DNA from: Pseudomonas psychrophila HA-4
GTDB lineage: Bacteria > Pseudomonadota > Gammaproteobacteria > Pseudomonadales > Pseudomonadaceae
DNA length: 64,000 bases
Assembly (NCBI RefSeq): GCF_000282975.1
Contig: NZ_ALJC01000038.1
Span: 86,871-150,870 of the forward strand
Direction: 5' to 3'
Each line of letters starts with the position of its first letter. Position 1 is the first letter of the stretch. Positions 49,455-60,277 of this stretch are shown piece after piece. The notes below the pieces were generated by a model. It ran no database searches and was not told where the DNA came from. It saw only the letters and a list, made by a program, of their open reading frames with translations. A program made the position numbers and the translations under genes.

Positions 49455-49976
49455 GTGGGAACTCCTTGTCATTTTGCTTTGTTTGAACTGCAGCCGAGCT
49501 TCACTCTAGACCTCGATCAGTTAGCTGTGCGCTACCGTGAGTTGGCGCGTGGTGTGCATCCAGACCGTTTTGCTGACGCTTCCGAGCGTGAGCAGCGATT
49601 GGCGCTAGAGCAATCCGCCAGCCTTAACGAGGCTTACCAGACGCTCAAAAGCCCACCTAAGCGTGCGCGTTATTTGCTCGCGATGAATGGGCGCGAGATG
49701 CCGCTGGAAGTCACGGTGCACGATCCCGAGTTTCTGATGCAGCAGATGCAATGGCGCGAAGAACTTGAAGATCTGCAGGACAGCGCAGATATAGCCGGTA
49801 TTGCAGCATTCAAGCGTCGGTTGAAAGTCGCTCAAGAACACTTGAACGACACCTTCGCTGCTTGTTGGGATGATGCTGCGCAGCGCGAACAAGCTGAACG
49901 CCTGATGCGCCGCATGCAGTTTCTCGACAAGCTCACTTACGAAGTGCGCCAGTTAGAAGAGCGCCTCGACGATTAA
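49455..49976 (+). CDS. hscB: Co-chaperone HscB
   Basis: A 173-residue J-protein: J domain with HPD in [14 protein letters not shown] (about residues 30-45) and a C-terminal three-helix IscU-binding domain. It starts with GTG at 49455 ([15 protein letters not shown]), which gives the usual N-terminus; a longer frame start overlapping iscA is rejected. It brings IscU to HscA and stimulates its ATPase. Confidence 0.95.
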   Translation: MGTPCHFALFELQPSFTLDLDQLAVRYRELARGVHPDRFADASEREQRLALEQSASLNEAYQTLKSPPKRARYLLAMNGREMPLEVTVHDPEFLMQQMQWREELEDLQDSADIAGIAAFKRRLKVAQEHLNDTFAACWDDAAQREQAERLMRRMQFLDKLTYEVRQLEERLDD

Positions 49977-50027
49977 CCCAGTGCCGCCACGGTTGCACGC
50001 CTGATATACAGATAAGTCCTGATAACG

Positions 50028-51890
50028 ATGGCCCTACTGCAGATCGCCGAACCCGGCCAAAGTCCTCAACCGCACCAGCGTCGTCTGGCTGTGGGGATCG
50101 ACTTGGGCACTACCAACTCGCTGGTCGCTGCATTACGCAGTGGTCTTTCCGAGCCGCTAGCTGATGCCGAAGGTCGAGTCATCCTGCCCTCTGCGGTGCG
50201 TTATCACGCAGACCGCGTCGAGGTAGGTGAATCTGCGCGCCTGGCGGCCTCCAGCGATCCTTTCAATACCGTGCTGTCGGTCAAGCGCCTGATGGGGCGT
50301 GGTCTGTCCGACGTCAAACAATTGGGCGAGCAACTGCCTTACCGCTTTGTGGGTGGTGAGTCGCATATGCCGTTCATTGATACCGTGCAGGGCCCTAAAA
50401 GCCCTGTAGAAGTGTCGGCCGACATCCTGAAAGTATTGCGCGAGCGCGCCGAAAAGACCCTGGGCGGTGAATTGGTGGGTGCGGTCATCACCGTGCCGGC
50501 CTATTTCGATGATGCTCAGCGTCAGGCCACCAAGGACGCTGCCCGGCTTGCTGGGTTAAACGTCTTGCGCCTGCTCAACGAGCCTACGGCAGCAGCGGTA
50601 GCTTACGGTCTGGATCAGCACGCTGAAGGCGTTGTGGCTATCTATGACTTGGGCGGCGGTACATTCGATATTTCGATCTTACGTCTAACCGGCGGTGTGT
50701 TTGAAGTGTTGGCGACGGGGGGTGACAGTGCTCTCGGTGGCGACGATTTTGACCATGCAATTGCCAACTGGATCGTTGAGCAGGCGGGTTTGTCCGCTGA
50801 CCTTGATCCTGGGGTCCAGCGCCAGTTGTTGCAAACTGCCTGTGCCGCCAAAGAAGCGCTGACGAACGCATCGTCTGTCCCTGTTATCTATGGCGACTGG
50901 CAAGCAGATTTGACCCGGCAAGCCTTCGATGCGCTTATCGAACCGATGGTTGCGCGCAGCCTCAAGGCCTGCCGTCGTGCCGTGCGTGACGCCAATATTG
51001 AGCTTGAAGATGTTCAAGCGGTCGTGATGGTGGGTGGTTCGACCCGTGTGCCGCGTGTGCGCGAAGCCGTTGCTGAAATGTTCGGTCGCCAGCCGCTGAC
51101 GGACATCGACCCGGATCAAGTGGTTGCCATTGGCGCTGCGATTCAAGCAGATACCCTGGCCGGTAATAAGCGCGATGGCGGCGAGTTGTTGTTGCTTGAC
51201 GTAATTCCGTTGTCGCTCGGTCTTGAGACCATGGGTGGCCTGATGGAAAAAGTCATTCCGCGCAACACCACAATTCCGGTGGCTCGCGCTCAAGACTTTA
51301 CGACGTATAAAGATGGCCAGACGGCCATGATGATTCACGTACTGCAAGGCGAGCGCGAACTGATCAGCGATTGCCGCTCGCTTGCGCGCTTTGAGTTGCG
51401 TGGTATTCCGCCGATGGTAGCGGGTGCTGCGAAAATCCGTGTCACTTTCCAGGTGGATGCGGATGGCTTGCTCAGCGTCTCAGCACGTGAGTTGGGTTCA
51501 GGTGTTGAAGCTAATATTCAGGTCAAGCCGTCCTACGGTCTGACCGACGGCGAAATCGCCAAGATGCTCAAGGATTCATTCCAGTACGCCGGTGATGACA
51601 AGGTCGCCCGCGTTCTGCGTGAGCAGCAAGTCGATGGTCAGCGTCTTATCGAGGCAGTACAGGCCGCGCTGGAGGTTGATGGTGAGCGCCTGCTTGATCC
51701 TGAAGAGCGCATGGTCATTGAGCTGCAAATGCAGGAACTCTCCGAATTGTTGAAAGGCACCGATGGTTACGCCATCGAGCAGCAGACTAAGCGTCTGTCG
51801 CAAGTGACCGATGCTTTTGCAGCCCGCCGTATGGATTTGACCGTCAAAGCCGCTCTGGCCGGGCGCAACTTGAATGAGATTGAGGAATAA
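50028..51890 (+). CDS. hscA: Fe-S chaperone HscA (Hsp70 type)
   Basis: A 620-residue Hsp70 family ATPase. Nucleotide-binding motifs [27 protein letters not shown] and [17 protein letters not shown] are intact; the substrate-binding domain follows (about 390-510), then a helical lid. It drives release of Fe-S clusters from IscU. The fdx start follows two bases after its stop. Confidence 0.98.
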   Translation: MALLQIAEPGQSPQPHQRRLAVGIDLGTTNSLVAALRSGLSEPLADAEGRVILPSAVRYHADRVEVGESARLAASSDPFNTVLSVKRLMGRGLSDVKQLGEQLPYRFVGGESHMPFIDTVQGPKSPVEVSADILKVLRERAEKTLGGELVGAVITVPAYFDDAQRQATKDAARLAGLNVLRLLNEPTAAAVAYGLDQHAEGVVAIYDLGGGTFDISILRLTGGVFEVLATGGDSALGGDDFDHAIANWIVEQAGLSADLDPGVQRQLLQTACAAKEALTNASSVPVIYGDWQADLTRQAFDALIEPMVARSLKACRRAVRDANIELEDVQAVVMVGGSTRVPRVREAVAEMFGRQPLTDIDPDQVVAIGAAIQADTLAGNKRDGGELLLLDVIPLSLGLETMGGLMEKVIPRNTTIPVARAQDFTTYKDGQTAMMIHVLQGERELISDCRSLARFELRGIPPMVAGAAKIRVTFQVDADGLLSVSARELGSGVEANIQVKPSYGLTDGEIAKMLKDSFQYAGDDKVARVLREQQVDGQRLIEAVQAALEVDGERLLDPEERMVIELQMQELSELLKGTDGYAIEQQTKRLSQVTDAFAARRMDLTVKAALAGRNLNEIEE

Positions 51891-51892
51891 CG

Positions 51893-52234
51893 ATGCCGCA
51901 GGTCATTTTTTTGCCACACGCCGAGCATTGCCCGGACGGTATGGTTGTTGAGGCTGAGACTGGAAAGTCGATTCTCGAAGTGGCACACGACAATCACATC
52001 GAAATCGAAAGTGCGTGTGGCGGTGTCTGCGCCTGCACCACCTGCCACTGCATCATTCGTGAAGGTTTTGACACGCTGCAAGAGGCTGATGAGCTGGAAG
52101 AAGACTACCTGGATCGTGCTTGGGGTCTTGAAGCTCACTCGCGCTTGAGCTGTCAGGCCAAGGTCGGGACTGAAGACATTACCGTCGAGATTCCGAAATA
52201 CTCCCTCAACCATGCTGCCGAAGCGCCGCACTGA
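51893..52234 (+). CDS. fdx: [2Fe-2S] ferredoxin of the isc operon
   Basis: A 113-residue adrenodoxin-type ferredoxin. Cluster ligands are in ESACGGVCACTTCHC and the last cysteine in HSRLSCQAKVG. It supplies electrons to IscS/IscU during cluster assembly. Separated from hscA by 2 bases and from iscX by 14. Confidence 0.97.
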   Translation: MPQVIFLPHAEHCPDGMVVEAETGKSILEVAHDNHIEIESACGGVCACTTCHCIIREGFDTLQEADELEEDYLDRAWGLEAHSRLSCQAKVGTEDITVEIPKYSLNHAAEAPH

Positions 52235-52248
52235 TTCAAGGAAGTGTC

Positions 52249-52449
52249 ATGAGTCTGAAATGGGTTGATGTACAAGAAATTGCTATACAGCTGGCTGAGG
52301 CTCACCCGGATGTCGATCCGCTCTCGGTGAACTTCCTCAAGCTGCGTAACCTGGTTATGGCGTTGCCGGAGTTCGACGACATCCCGGATCGCGGTGGGGA
52401 AAAAGTCCTCGAAGCCATTCAGGGTTTGTGGATCGAAGAGGCTGACTAA
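52249..52449 (+). CDS. iscX: Fe-S assembly protein IscX
   Basis: A 66-residue acidic protein of the IscX/YfhJ family (KWVDVQEIAIQLAEAHPDVDP; DIPDRGGEKVLEAIQGLWIEE). It binds IscS and iron and tunes desulfurase activity. AGGAAG precedes the ATG. Last gene of the isc operon; a hairpin follows before ndk. Confidence 0.96.
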   Translation: MSLKWVDVQEIAIQLAEAHPDVDPLSVNFLKLRNLVMALPEFDDIPDRGGEKVLEAIQGLWIEEAD

Positions 52450-52482
52450 GCCCGCAACGTTCGTAATTATGCAATACCCAAG

Positions 52483-52513
52483 AACCCGCGTATAATTCGC
52501 GGGTTTAATTTTT
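52483..52513 (+). promoter_or_regulatory. Hairpin with -10 box in its loop, between iscX and ndk
   Basis: AACCCGCG (52483-52490) and CGCGGGTT (52498-52505) form a perfect 8-bp stem; the 7-base loop is TATAATT, a perfect -10 box, and TAATTTTT follows. It can be read as the isc terminator and as the ndk promoter. No strong -35 is seen 16-18 bases upstream. Confidence 0.65.
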
Positions 52514-52543
52514 CGCTTAAATCACTGTTTCTGGAGTTACACC

Positions 52544-52969
52544 ATGGCTGTTCAACGTACTTTCTCCATCATCAAGCCTGACGCCGTTGCTAAAAACGTT
52601 ATCGGCAAGATCGTTACCCGTTTCGAAGACGCTGGCCTGAAGGTTGTAGCTTCTAAACTGAAGCAACTGTCCAAAGCTGAAGCTGAAGGCTTCTACGCTG
52701 AGCACAGCGAGCGCGGCTTCTTCGGCGACCTGGTTGCTTTCATGATCTCCGGTCCTGTTGTTGTTCAGGTTCTGGAAGGCGAAAACGCTATCGCTCTGAA
52801 CCGTGAGCTGATGGGCGCTACCAACCCTAAAGAAGCTGCTGCTGGCACCATCCGTGCTGACTTCGCAGAATCCATCGACGCTAACGCTGTTCACGGTTCC
52901 GACTCTGAAGCAGCTGCTGCTCGCGAAATCGCTTACTTTTTCGCAGCTACTGAAGTAACCACTCGCTAA
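52544..52969 (+). CDS. ndk: Nucleoside diphosphate kinase
   Basis: A 141-residue enzyme that moves the terminal phosphate between nucleoside triphosphates and diphosphates. The catalytic histidine is in NAVHGSDS and the nucleotide-binding parts are FSIIKPDAV and [14 protein letters not shown]. Codons are strongly biased to CTG, GCT and GTT, as expected for an abundant protein. CTGGAG precedes the ATG. Own promoter likely at 52491. Confidence 0.98.
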   Translation: MAVQRTFSIIKPDAVAKNVIGKIVTRFEDAGLKVVASKLKQLSKAEAEGFYAEHSERGFFGDLVAFMISGPVVVQVLEGENAIALNRELMGATNPKEAAAGTIRADFAESIDANAVHGSDSEAAAAREIAYFFAATEVTTR

Positions 52970-52997
52970 GCATTGGCTTGTGAGTGAGGGTGAAGAC

Positions 52998-54146
52998 ATG
53001 ATTGCAACGACTGGCAAAACTAACCTGTTGGGTCTGACTCAGCCGGAAATGGAGAAATTCTTCGACTCAATCGGGGAGAAGCGTTTCCGTGCCGGTCAGG
53101 TCATGAAGTGGATTCACCACTTTGGCGTCGATGATTTCGACGCCATGACTAACGTCAGCAAGGCCTTGCGCGACAAGCTCAAGGCTATTGCTGAGGTTCG
53201 TGGACCTGAAGTCGTCAGCGAGGACATCTCCAGCGATGGCACCCGTAAGTGGGTGGTGCGCGTTGAGTCCGGCAGCTGCGTCGAGACTGTTTATATTCCT
53301 CAGGGCAAACGAGGTACCTTGTGCGTTTCGTCCCAGGCGGGCTGTGCCCTGGATTGCAGTTTCTGCTCCACCGGCAAGCAAGGCTTCAATAGCAACCTCA
53401 CCGCCGCCGAAGTTATTGGCCAGGTGTGGATTGCCAACAAATCCTTTGGCAGCGTCCCGGCGACCGTCGACCGTGCCATCACCAACGTGGTGATGATGGG
53501 CATGGGTGAGCCGCTGCTGAACTTCGACAACGTCATTGCCGCCATGCACTTGATGATGGATGACCTGGGCTATGGCATCTCCAAGCGCCGGGTGACCTTG
53601 TCGACCTCGGGCGTGGTGCCGATGATTGATGAGCTGGCCAAGCACATCGACGTCTCCCTGGCGTTGTCGCTGCACGCACCGAATGACGAGCTGCGCAGTC
53701 AATTGGTGCCGATCAATAAAAAGTACCCGCTCAAAATGCTGCTTGAATCCTGCCGTCGCTATATGTCGACCTTGGGCGAGAAGCGCGTCTTGACTGTTGA
53801 ATACACCCTGCTCAAAGACGTCAATGATCACGTCGATCACGCTGTGGAAATGATCGATCTGCTCAAGGACACTCCGTGCAAAATTAACCTGATTCCGTTT
53901 AACCCGTTCCCGCATTCGGGCTATGAACGCCCAAGCAACAACGCCATTCGTCGTTTCCAGGAGTTGTTGCAGCAAGCGGGTTATAACGTGACCGTCCGTA
54001 CGACTCGCGGTGAAGATATCGACGCGGCGTGTGGGCAGTTGGTAGGTCAGGTTAATGACCGTACTCGCCGTAGCTCGCGTCTTATCGCGGCCCGTGAACT
54101 CAATGCTGAGACTGATCTGGCGCAAAACGCTGCGACTCAGCCCTGA
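52998..54146 (+). CDS. rlmN: Dual-specificity 23S rRNA/tRNA adenine-C2 methyltransferase
   Basis: A 382-residue radical SAM enzyme that methylates A2503 of 23S rRNA and A37 of tRNAs. The cluster motif is [15 protein letters not shown] and the methyl-carrying cysteine lies in the C-terminal IDAACGQL. The ATG at 52998 has GGGTGA upstream; an earlier in-frame start near 52980 is possible. First of a set of genes continuing to der. Confidence 0.97.
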   Translation: MIATTGKTNLLGLTQPEMEKFFDSIGEKRFRAGQVMKWIHHFGVDDFDAMTNVSKALRDKLKAIAEVRGPEVVSEDISSDGTRKWVVRVESGSCVETVYIPQGKRGTLCVSSQAGCALDCSFCSTGKQGFNSNLTAAEVIGQVWIANKSFGSVPATVDRAITNVVMMGMGEPLLNFDNVIAAMHLMMDDLGYGISKRRVTLSTSGVVPMIDELAKHIDVSLALSLHAPNDELRSQLVPINKKYPLKMLLESCRRYMSTLGEKRVLTVEYTLLKDVNDHVDHAVEMIDLLKDTPCKINLIPFNPFPHSGYERPSNNAIRRFQELLQQAGYNVTVRTTRGEDIDAACGQLVGQVNDRTRRSSRLIAARELNAETDLAQNAATQP

Positions 54147-54158
54147 GAGAGAAAACCT

Positions 54159-54917
54159 ATGATCTTGCGCGCTGCGCTCTCTGTCGCAATGGTCGGCCTG
54201 CTGGCTGGCTGCGTTTCATCGGGTGGTTCAAACCCGTTGAGCAACGATAAAGGGCGTGATGAAGCGCGCGAGGCCTATGTTCAACTTGGGCTCGGTTATC
54301 TTCAGCAAGGGATGACCGAGCAGGCCAAAATTCCGCTTGGCAAAGCTTTGGAACTCAACAAGACCGACCCGGACACCCACGCCGCATTGGCCTTGGTGTT
54401 TCAGTCTGAAATGGAGCCTGAGCTGGCTGAACAAGCGTTCAAAATGGCGTTGAACGAGCGACCGGCGGACACGCGAATCCTGAATAACTACGGCAGTTTC
54501 CTGTTTGAGCAACAACGCTATCAGGAGGCTTACGGCCAATTCCAAAAAGCCTCGGCAGACAGCCTCTATCCCGAGCGTTCTCGCGTTTACGAGAACCTGG
54601 GCATGACCTCGCTCAAGCTGGGGCAGCGCGAAGCAGGTCGTCAGCAGCTTGAAAAAGCCTTGCGCCTGAACCGCCAACAACCCCGTGCACTGCTCGAAAT
54701 GGCTGAGTTGTCTTACGAAGATAGGCATTATGTGCCCGCACGCGACTTTTACGATCGTTTTAGCCTGCTTAGCGGGCAAAATGCACGTAGTCTATTGCTC
54801 GGTGCGCGACTGGCGAGTGTTTTCGATGAGCGCACCCCAACAGCCAACTATGGCCAGCAACTAAAACGACTCTATCCCGGCACGCCGGAATATCAGCAAT
54901 ACCTGTCGGAGCAATGA
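54159..54917 (+). CDS. pilF: Type IV pilus biogenesis lipoprotein PilF
   Basis: A 252-residue outer-membrane lipoprotein. Lipobox LLAGC (Cys18) and about six TPR repeats (AYVQLGLGYLQQGMTEQA and following) show the pilotin that brings the PilQ secretin to the outer membrane. Located between rlmN and rodZ, as in other pseudomonads. The end overlaps the start of rodZ. Confidence 0.94.
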   Translation: MILRAALSVAMVGLLAGCVSSGGSNPLSNDKGRDEAREAYVQLGLGYLQQGMTEQAKIPLGKALELNKTDPDTHAALALVFQSEMEPELAEQAFKMALNERPADTRILNNYGSFLFEQQRYQEAYGQFQKASADSLYPERSRVYENLGMTSLKLGQREAGRQQLEKALRLNRQQPRALLEMAELSYEDRHYVPARDFYDRFSLLSGQNARSLLLGARLASVFDERTPTANYGQQLKRLYPGTPEYQQYLSEQ

Positions 54918-55888
54918 TGAAAGCGGTGCAACCCGAAGTTCTAGCAGCGACTCGTGGCAATCCCGGTGAGACCTTGCGTCAGGCCCGTGAGAGCAATGGA
55001 TGGACCTTGGCTGAAGTCGCCCTGAAACTCAATCTCACGGCCAGTTCCTTGAGCAACCTTGAGGCTGGAGCGTTCGACAAGCTGCCAGGTCATACCTTTG
55101 CGCGGGGCTATATACGTGCCTATGCCAAATTACTGGGCATGGACCAGGCCAGCCTAGTGCACGAATTCGATCTGATCACCGGCACCGACGCTCACGGCAG
55201 TAACGTACACAGCTTGGGCCGTATCGAAGAGCCCGTCCGCGTATCGCATACCATTCTGCGTATTGTCAGTTTGTTGTTGCTGCTGGCCATCATTGGCGGT
55301 GGTTTTTTCTGGTGGCAAGACCAAACGTCTATGCGCGCCAAGGACTTGATCGGCCTGGCCCCAGAACACGTTGAAGTTGAAGGTGCTGACGGTAAGACCC
55401 AGATCCATCCGCTCGACGAACCGGAAGATCAGGCGGTAGCTCAATCCAAGGTAGAAGACGAAGTTGCAGCGCAAGCTGAGCCAGAGCAAGCAGGCAGCAC
55501 TGTGCTGGCATTGCCAGCAACCCCATCGGCAACCCCTGCGGCCTCGGCTCCAGCAGCCGTTGTGCCACATTCGACTGCCGCAACGCCAACAGCGCCGGTT
55601 GCCGCACCTGTTGCTCCGACTGCTACCAGCACCGAAGCAGTTGCGGGCGCAGGCAAGGTCACTATCACCTACACCGCCGATTGCTGGACTCAAGTCACCG
55701 ATGGCGCCGGTAAGGTGCTGTTTGGTGGTGTGAAGCGCAAGGGCGAAACGCTTGATGTGAGCGGCAAGGCTCCACTCAGCCTGCGCTTGGGCTATGCCCG
55801 TGGCGCACAGGTCACCTACAACGGTCAGCCTGTGGATGTGGCTCCTTTCACCAGTGGCGAGACTGCTCGCCTGAAGTTAGGTCAATAA
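54917..55888 (+). CDS. rodZ: Cell shape protein RodZ
   Basis: A 323-residue bitopic protein: N-terminal Xre-type helix-turn-helix (about 17-80, GETLRQARESNGWTLAEVAL), one membrane helix (about 115-136, LRIVSLLLLLAIIGGGFFWW), an Ala/Pro/Thr-rich periplasmic linker (about 180-245) and a C-terminal DUF4115 domain. It links MreB to the membrane in rod-shaped growth. ATG codons at 54914 and 54917 both occur; GGAG is five bases before the latter. Overlaps the pilF stop. Confidence 0.94.
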   Translation: MKAVQPEVLAATRGNPGETLRQARESNGWTLAEVALKLNLTASSLSNLEAGAFDKLPGHTFARGYIRAYAKLLGMDQASLVHEFDLITGTDAHGSNVHSLGRIEEPVRVSHTILRIVSLLLLLAIIGGGFFWWQDQTSMRAKDLIGLAPEHVEVEGADGKTQIHPLDEPEDQAVAQSKVEDEVAAQAEPEQAGSTVLALPATPSATPAASAPAAVVPHSTAATPTAPVAAPVAPTATSTEAVAGAGKVTITYTADCWTQVTDGAGKVLFGGVKRKGETLDVSGKAPLSLRLGYARGAQVTYNGQPVDVAPFTSGETARLKLGQ

Positions 55889-55891
55889 GTC

Positions 55892-57001
55892 ATGCACGGC
55901 GAATCACCAATTAAACGGCGCGAATCGCGCAAAATCTGGGTTGGCTCTGTACCGGTAGGCGGCGACGCCCCTATTGCAGTGCAGAGCATGACCAACAGCG
56001 ACACTAATGATGTCGCTGCTACCGTGGCTCAAATCAATCGATTGGAAGCTGCTGGCGTCGACATTGTTCGTGTCTCTGTACCAGACATGGACGCGGCAGA
56101 AGCCTTTGGCCGTATCAAACAGCTAGTTAAAGTGCCATTGGTCGCCGATATCCATTTCGATTACCGCATTGCTCTGCGCGTTGCGGAATTGGGTGTGGAC
56201 TGCCTGCGGATCAACCCGGGCAACATCGGTCGTGAAGACCGTGTGCGCGCAGTGGTTGATGCTGCGCGTGATCGCGGTATTCCGATCCGTATCGGTGTTA
56301 ACGCAGGCTCGCTTGAAAAAGACCTGCAAAAAAAATATGGCGAGCCTACACCTGCCGCGTTGGTTGAGTCTGCACTGCGCCACGTTGAGCACTTGGAGCG
56401 CCTGAATTTTAAGGACTTCAAGGTCAGCGTAAAGGCCTCTGACGTGTTCATGGCCGTTGAAGCCTACCGCTTGCTGGCCAAGGAAATCGTCCAGCCACTG
56501 CATTTAGGCATCACCGAAGCCGGTGGTTTGCGCTCTGGCACAGTGAAATCTGCCGTGGGCCTAGGTATGCTGCTTGCCGAAGGGATTGGCGATACTATTC
56601 GCATCTCGTTGGCGGCAGACCCGGTAGAGGAAGTAAAAGTCGGCTACGACATCCTCAAGTCCCTGCACCTGCGTTCGCGAGGCATCAACTTTATCGCGTG
56701 CCCAAGCTGCTCCCGGCAGAACTTCGACGTGGTTAAAACCATGAACGAGCTGGAAGTGCGGCTTGAAGACTTGCTGGTACCGCTGGATGTGGCGGTGATT
56801 GGTTGTGTGGTCAACGGTCCTGGCGAAGCTAAAGAGGCTCATGTGGGCTTGACCGGTGGTACACCTAACCTAATTTACATCGACGGTAAGCCGTCGCAAA
56901 AGTTGACGAATGAAAACCTGGTGGACCAGCTTGAAAAGCTGATCCGGCAGAAGGCGGCCGACAAGGTCGAAGCTGACGCAGCAGTCATCGCGCGCGGCTA
57001 A
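55892..57001 (+). CDS. ispG: 4-hydroxy-3-methylbut-2-enyl diphosphate synthase
   Basis: A 369-residue [4Fe-4S] enzyme of the MEP isoprenoid pathway, converting MEcPP to HMBPP. Visible marks are [11 protein letters not shown], the TIM-barrel part, and the cluster cysteines in CPSCSRQ and [10 protein letters not shown]. Three bases after rodZ. It needs clusters from the isc system encoded nearby. Confidence 0.97.
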   Translation: MHGESPIKRRESRKIWVGSVPVGGDAPIAVQSMTNSDTNDVAATVAQINRLEAAGVDIVRVSVPDMDAAEAFGRIKQLVKVPLVADIHFDYRIALRVAELGVDCLRINPGNIGREDRVRAVVDAARDRGIPIRIGVNAGSLEKDLQKKYGEPTPAALVESALRHVEHLERLNFKDFKVSVKASDVFMAVEAYRLLAKEIVQPLHLGITEAGGLRSGTVKSAVGLGMLLAEGIGDTIRISLAADPVEEVKVGYDILKSLHLRSRGINFIACPSCSRQNFDVVKTMNELEVRLEDLLVPLDVAVIGCVVNGPGEAKEAHVGLTGGTPNLIYIDGKPSQKLTNENLVDQLEKLIRQKAADKVEADAAVIARG

Positions 57002-57023
57002 CCAAACGAATAAAGGATTTTTT

Positions 57024-58313
57024 GTGAGTAAGTCTTTGCAAGCCATTCGTGGCATGAACGACATCCTGCCTGAACAGACGCCGCTGTGGCGCTACTTCGA
57101 GGGTAAGGTCTCGCGTTTGCTGGATAACTACGGTTACAAGCAAATCCGCATGCCGATCGTTGAGTTTACTGAGCTGTTCAAACGCTCGATTGGTGAAGTC
57201 ACCGACATCGTCGAAAAAGAGATGTACACCTTCGATGACCGCAACGGCGATTCGCTGACCCTGCGTCCAGAAGGCACTGCCGCGTGTGTGCGTGCTGTGC
57301 TTGAGCACGGCATCACTGGCGCAGGCCAAGTGCAAAAATTGTGGTACATCGGCCCGATGTTCCGCCACGAACGCCCGCAGAAAGGCCGTTATCGCCAGTT
57401 CCATCAGATTGGGGTTGAAGTGTTCAACCTTGATGGGCCGGACATCGACGCCGAACTGATCGTGCTGACTTGGCGTCTGTGGGGCGAGTTGGGTATCCGT
57501 GATGCGGTCAAGCTCGAACTCAACAGCTTGGGGACCAGCGAAGCCCGTGCTCGCTACCGCGCGGCATTGGTTGAGTACTTGTCCTCGCGCTTGAGTGAAC
57601 TTGACGAAGACAGCCAGCGTCGTTTGAAATCCAACCCACTGCGTGTTCTCGACACCAAAAATGCCGACACGCAGGCCGTGCTGGTTGATGCGCCGAAACT
57701 GGTCGATTACCTCGACGAAGAATCGCGCGTGCACTTTGAGGGCCTTAAGGCGCGCCTCGATGCTGCCGGTATTCCTTACGTCATCAACCCCAAACTGGTA
57801 CGCGGTCTCGATTACTACAGCAAAACTGTCTTTGAGTGGGTCACTGACAAGCTCGGCGCTCAAGGCACCGTGTGTGCTGGCGGTCGCTACGACGGTCTGG
57901 TTGAACAAATGGGCGGCAAGCCGACGGCGGGTGTTGGCTTTGCAATGGGCATCGAGCGTCTGATTCTGCTGCTCGAAACCTTGGAGCAAGTCCCTGAAGA
58001 AATCGCGCGGCAGGTGGATGTCTACCTGTGTGCGTTCGGTGAGGCCGCTGAACTGGCCGCCCTGACGCTAAGCGAGCGTGTTCGCGATCAGTTGCCGAAC
58101 CTGCGCCTGCAAATCAACGCAGGCGCTGGCAGCTTCAAAAGCCAGTTCAAAAAGGCTGACAAGAGCGGTGCGCTGTATGCACTGATTCTGGGTGACGACG
58201 AATTGGTCCAGCAAGTGGTAGGTGTCAAACCCCTGCGTGGCCAGGGCGAACAACAAACTATTGCCTGGGATGCTCTTTCCGAGCACTTGGCCACCTGCGT
58301 CGTGCAGGGTTGA
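57024..58313 (+). CDS. hisS: Histidyl-tRNA synthetase
   Basis: A 429-residue class II synthetase. Motif 2 ([19 protein letters not shown]), histidine A site ([13 protein letters not shown]) and the anticodon-binding C-terminal domain are complete, as is [11 protein letters not shown]. It starts with GTG at 57024, with AAAGGA upstream. Between ispG and yfgM. Confidence 0.98.
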   Translation: MSKSLQAIRGMNDILPEQTPLWRYFEGKVSRLLDNYGYKQIRMPIVEFTELFKRSIGEVTDIVEKEMYTFDDRNGDSLTLRPEGTAACVRAVLEHGITGAGQVQKLWYIGPMFRHERPQKGRYRQFHQIGVEVFNLDGPDIDAELIVLTWRLWGELGIRDAVKLELNSLGTSEARARYRAALVEYLSSRLSELDEDSQRRLKSNPLRVLDTKNADTQAVLVDAPKLVDYLDEESRVHFEGLKARLDAAGIPYVINPKLVRGLDYYSKTVFEWVTDKLGAQGTVCAGGRYDGLVEQMGGKPTAGVGFAMGIERLILLLETLEQVPEEIARQVDVYLCAFGEAAELAALTLSERVRDQLPNLRLQINAGAGSFKSQFKKADKSGALYALILGDDELVQQVVGVKPLRGQGEQQTIAWDALSEHLATCVVQG

Positions 58314-58353
58314 AGCTGTAAAACAGCCGATTTATCGAATAAGGAGTGTTGGG

Positions 58354-58995
58354 GTGTCGAGTAACGAAGATGATCAGCTGGGCGAGTTGAAAGACTGGTG
58401 GCAGCGCAACGGCAAACCCCTGGTCACTGGCGGCTTGCTGGCGCTGGTGGTGGTGTTCGGCTGGCAGGCTTGGCACAAATACCAGAGCAATCAGTCGCAA
58501 GGCGCGTCCATTCTCTATCAACAATTGCTTGAAACCGCGCTGACGCCTAATGGGCAGCCAGATGCGGGCCGTGTGGCCGACTTGTCCAACAAGCTGAAAA
58601 GCGAATACGGCGGTTCGGCCTACGCACAATTTGGCGGTCTGTTTGTGGCCAAAGTGGCTGTAGACACTGGCAAGCTGGATGATGCGGCCACCGAGCTCAA
58701 GGCAATTGTCGACAAGCCGGCTAACCCAACGTTGGGTGAAGTGGCGCGTCAGCGTCTGGCACAGGTTCTTGCAGCACAAGGCAAGGCTGATGACGCCTTG
58801 AAGCTGCTCGAAGGTGACTCGGACAAAGCATTCCTGGCTGGCCGTGAAGAACTGAAAGGCGATCTGCTGGTTCAGCAGGGTCGTACTGATGACGCACGTG
58901 TAGCCTACGAAAAAGCCAAGGCTGCACTGTCGGATGAAGCGGCGGTCGGTGGCTTACAAATCAAGCTTGATGACTTGGCCAAAGGGGATGCGTGA
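58354..58995 (+). CDS. yfgM: YfgM family TPR ancillary protein of the Sec translocon
   Basis: A 213-residue inner-membrane protein with one helix (about 24-40, GLLALVVVFGWQAW) and TPR-like repeats in the periplasmic part (DDAATELKAIVDKP, GKADDALKLLEGD). It starts with GTG at 58354, 13 bases after AAGGAG begins; a longer frame overlapping hisS is rejected. YfgM works with SecYEG and periplasmic chaperones. Conserved between hisS and bamB. Confidence 0.93.
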   Translation: MSSNEDDQLGELKDWWQRNGKPLVTGGLLALVVVFGWQAWHKYQSNQSQGASILYQQLLETALTPNGQPDAGRVADLSNKLKSEYGGSAYAQFGGLFVAKVAVDTGKLDDAATELKAIVDKPANPTLGEVARQRLAQVLAAQGKADDALKLLEGDSDKAFLAGREELKGDLLVQQGRTDDARVAYEKAKAALSDEAAVGGLQIKLDDLAKGDA

Positions 58996-58999
58996 AGTG

Positions 59000-60139
59000 A
59001 TGCGTTGGAAACATGCGGCATTGCTGGCTCTGGTCGTTTTGGCCGCGGGTTGCAGCAGCAACAGCAAAAAAGAACTTCCACCCGCTGAGCTGACTGACTT
59101 TAAAGAAGAAGTCGTTCTGCAAAAGCAGTGGGATCGTTCTATCGGTGACGGTCAGGGTAAAACCTACAACATGCTGACTCCAGCGGTTGAAGGTAATACC
59201 ATTTACGCCGCTGACGTGAACGGTATTGTGATGTCTCTGGACCGCATGAACGGTGACGTTCAGTGGAAGAAAGACCTCGAGCTGCCTGTTTCCGGCGCAA
59301 TCGGCGTTGGCTACGGTCTGGTCATGCTCGGCACCTTGCAAGGTGACGTGATTGCCCTGGACGCCAGCACTGGCGAACAAAAGTGGCGCACTCGCGTTAA
59401 CAGTGAAGTGCTTGCGCCGCCTGCCACCAATGGTGACATCGTTGTGGTTCAGACCCAGGACGACCACCTTGTTGGCCTGGATGCCTCGACCGGCGACCGT
59501 CGTTGGATCTACGACAGCACGCCAGGTGTTTTGACCTTGCGTGGTACCGGCGCGCCGCTGGTGACTAATCATCTGGCAATTGCAGGTCTTTCGACCGGCA
59601 AAGTAGTTGCCCTTGATACTCAAAACGGCGTGCCAGTGTGGGAGCAACGCGTTGCTATCCCGCAAGGCCGTTCGGAACTGGAACGTATCGTCGATATTGA
59701 CGGCGGTCTGCTTCTGTCCGGTGGCACTTTGTATGTCGCCAGCTATCAGGGCCGCATGGCGGCACTGGAGCTGGAAAGCGGTCGCGTGCTCTGGCAGCGT
59801 GATGCTTCCAGCTATGCAGGTGTTGCTCAAGGTTTTGGCAACGTCTACATCAGCCTGGCGTCGGGCACCGTAGAAGGCGTTGACGAACGTTCTACCACCG
59901 TACTGTGGAACAATGAAGCCCTGGCTCGCCGCCAATTGTCGGCTCCCGAAGTCTTCTCCAGCTATGTGGCAGTCGGTGATATGGAAGGCTATCTGCACCT
60001 GTTGAGCCAGGTCGATGGTCGTTTCGTAGGCCGTACTCGCATTGACAGTGATGGTCTTCGGGCGCGTCCGCTGGTGGTCGGTGACATGATTTACGTGTTT
60101 GGTAACAGCGGCAAACTGGAAGCCCTGACCATTCGCTAA
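59000..60139 (+). CDS. bamB: Outer membrane assembly lipoprotein BamB
   Basis: A 379-residue lipoprotein: lipobox LAAGC (Cys17) and an eight-bladed PQQ-type propeller with repeats such as ALDASTGEQKWR, GLDASTGDRRW and ALDTQNGVPVWEQ. Part of the BAM complex that inserts beta-barrels. The ATG at 59000 fits the signal peptide; the preceding GTG (58997) is an alternative. Starts just after yfgM. Confidence 0.96.
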   Translation: MRWKHAALLALVVLAAGCSSNSKKELPPAELTDFKEEVVLQKQWDRSIGDGQGKTYNMLTPAVEGNTIYAADVNGIVMSLDRMNGDVQWKKDLELPVSGAIGVGYGLVMLGTLQGDVIALDASTGEQKWRTRVNSEVLAPPATNGDIVVVQTQDDHLVGLDASTGDRRWIYDSTPGVLTLRGTGAPLVTNHLAIAGLSTGKVVALDTQNGVPVWEQRVAIPQGRSELERIVDIDGGLLLSGGTLYVASYQGRMAALELESGRVLWQRDASSYAGVAQGFGNVYISLASGTVEGVDERSTTVLWNNEALARRQLSAPEVFSSYVAVGDMEGYLHLLSQVDGRFVGRTRIDSDGLRARPLVVGDMIYVFGNSGKLEALTIR

Positions 60140-60222
60140 GGCGTCTATGCTTGAGGCTCTAGAGTCTCAAGCGGCCTTGCTCTGGCAAGGTTTGCGGCAC
60201 ATCTGTGCTGTTCCGAACTCTG

Positions 60223-60251
60223 GCCGCTGCCTTGCAGCGGCTTTTGTATTT
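60223..60251 (+). terminator. Rho-independent terminator after bamB
   Basis: GCCGCTGC and GCAGCGGC form a perfect 8-bp stem with loop CTT, followed by TTTTGTATTTT. It lies 27 bases before the der start, so der may also have its own promoter. Confidence 0.85.
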
Positions 60252-60277
60252 TCTGAAATAACGAAGTGGAGAGCCGC

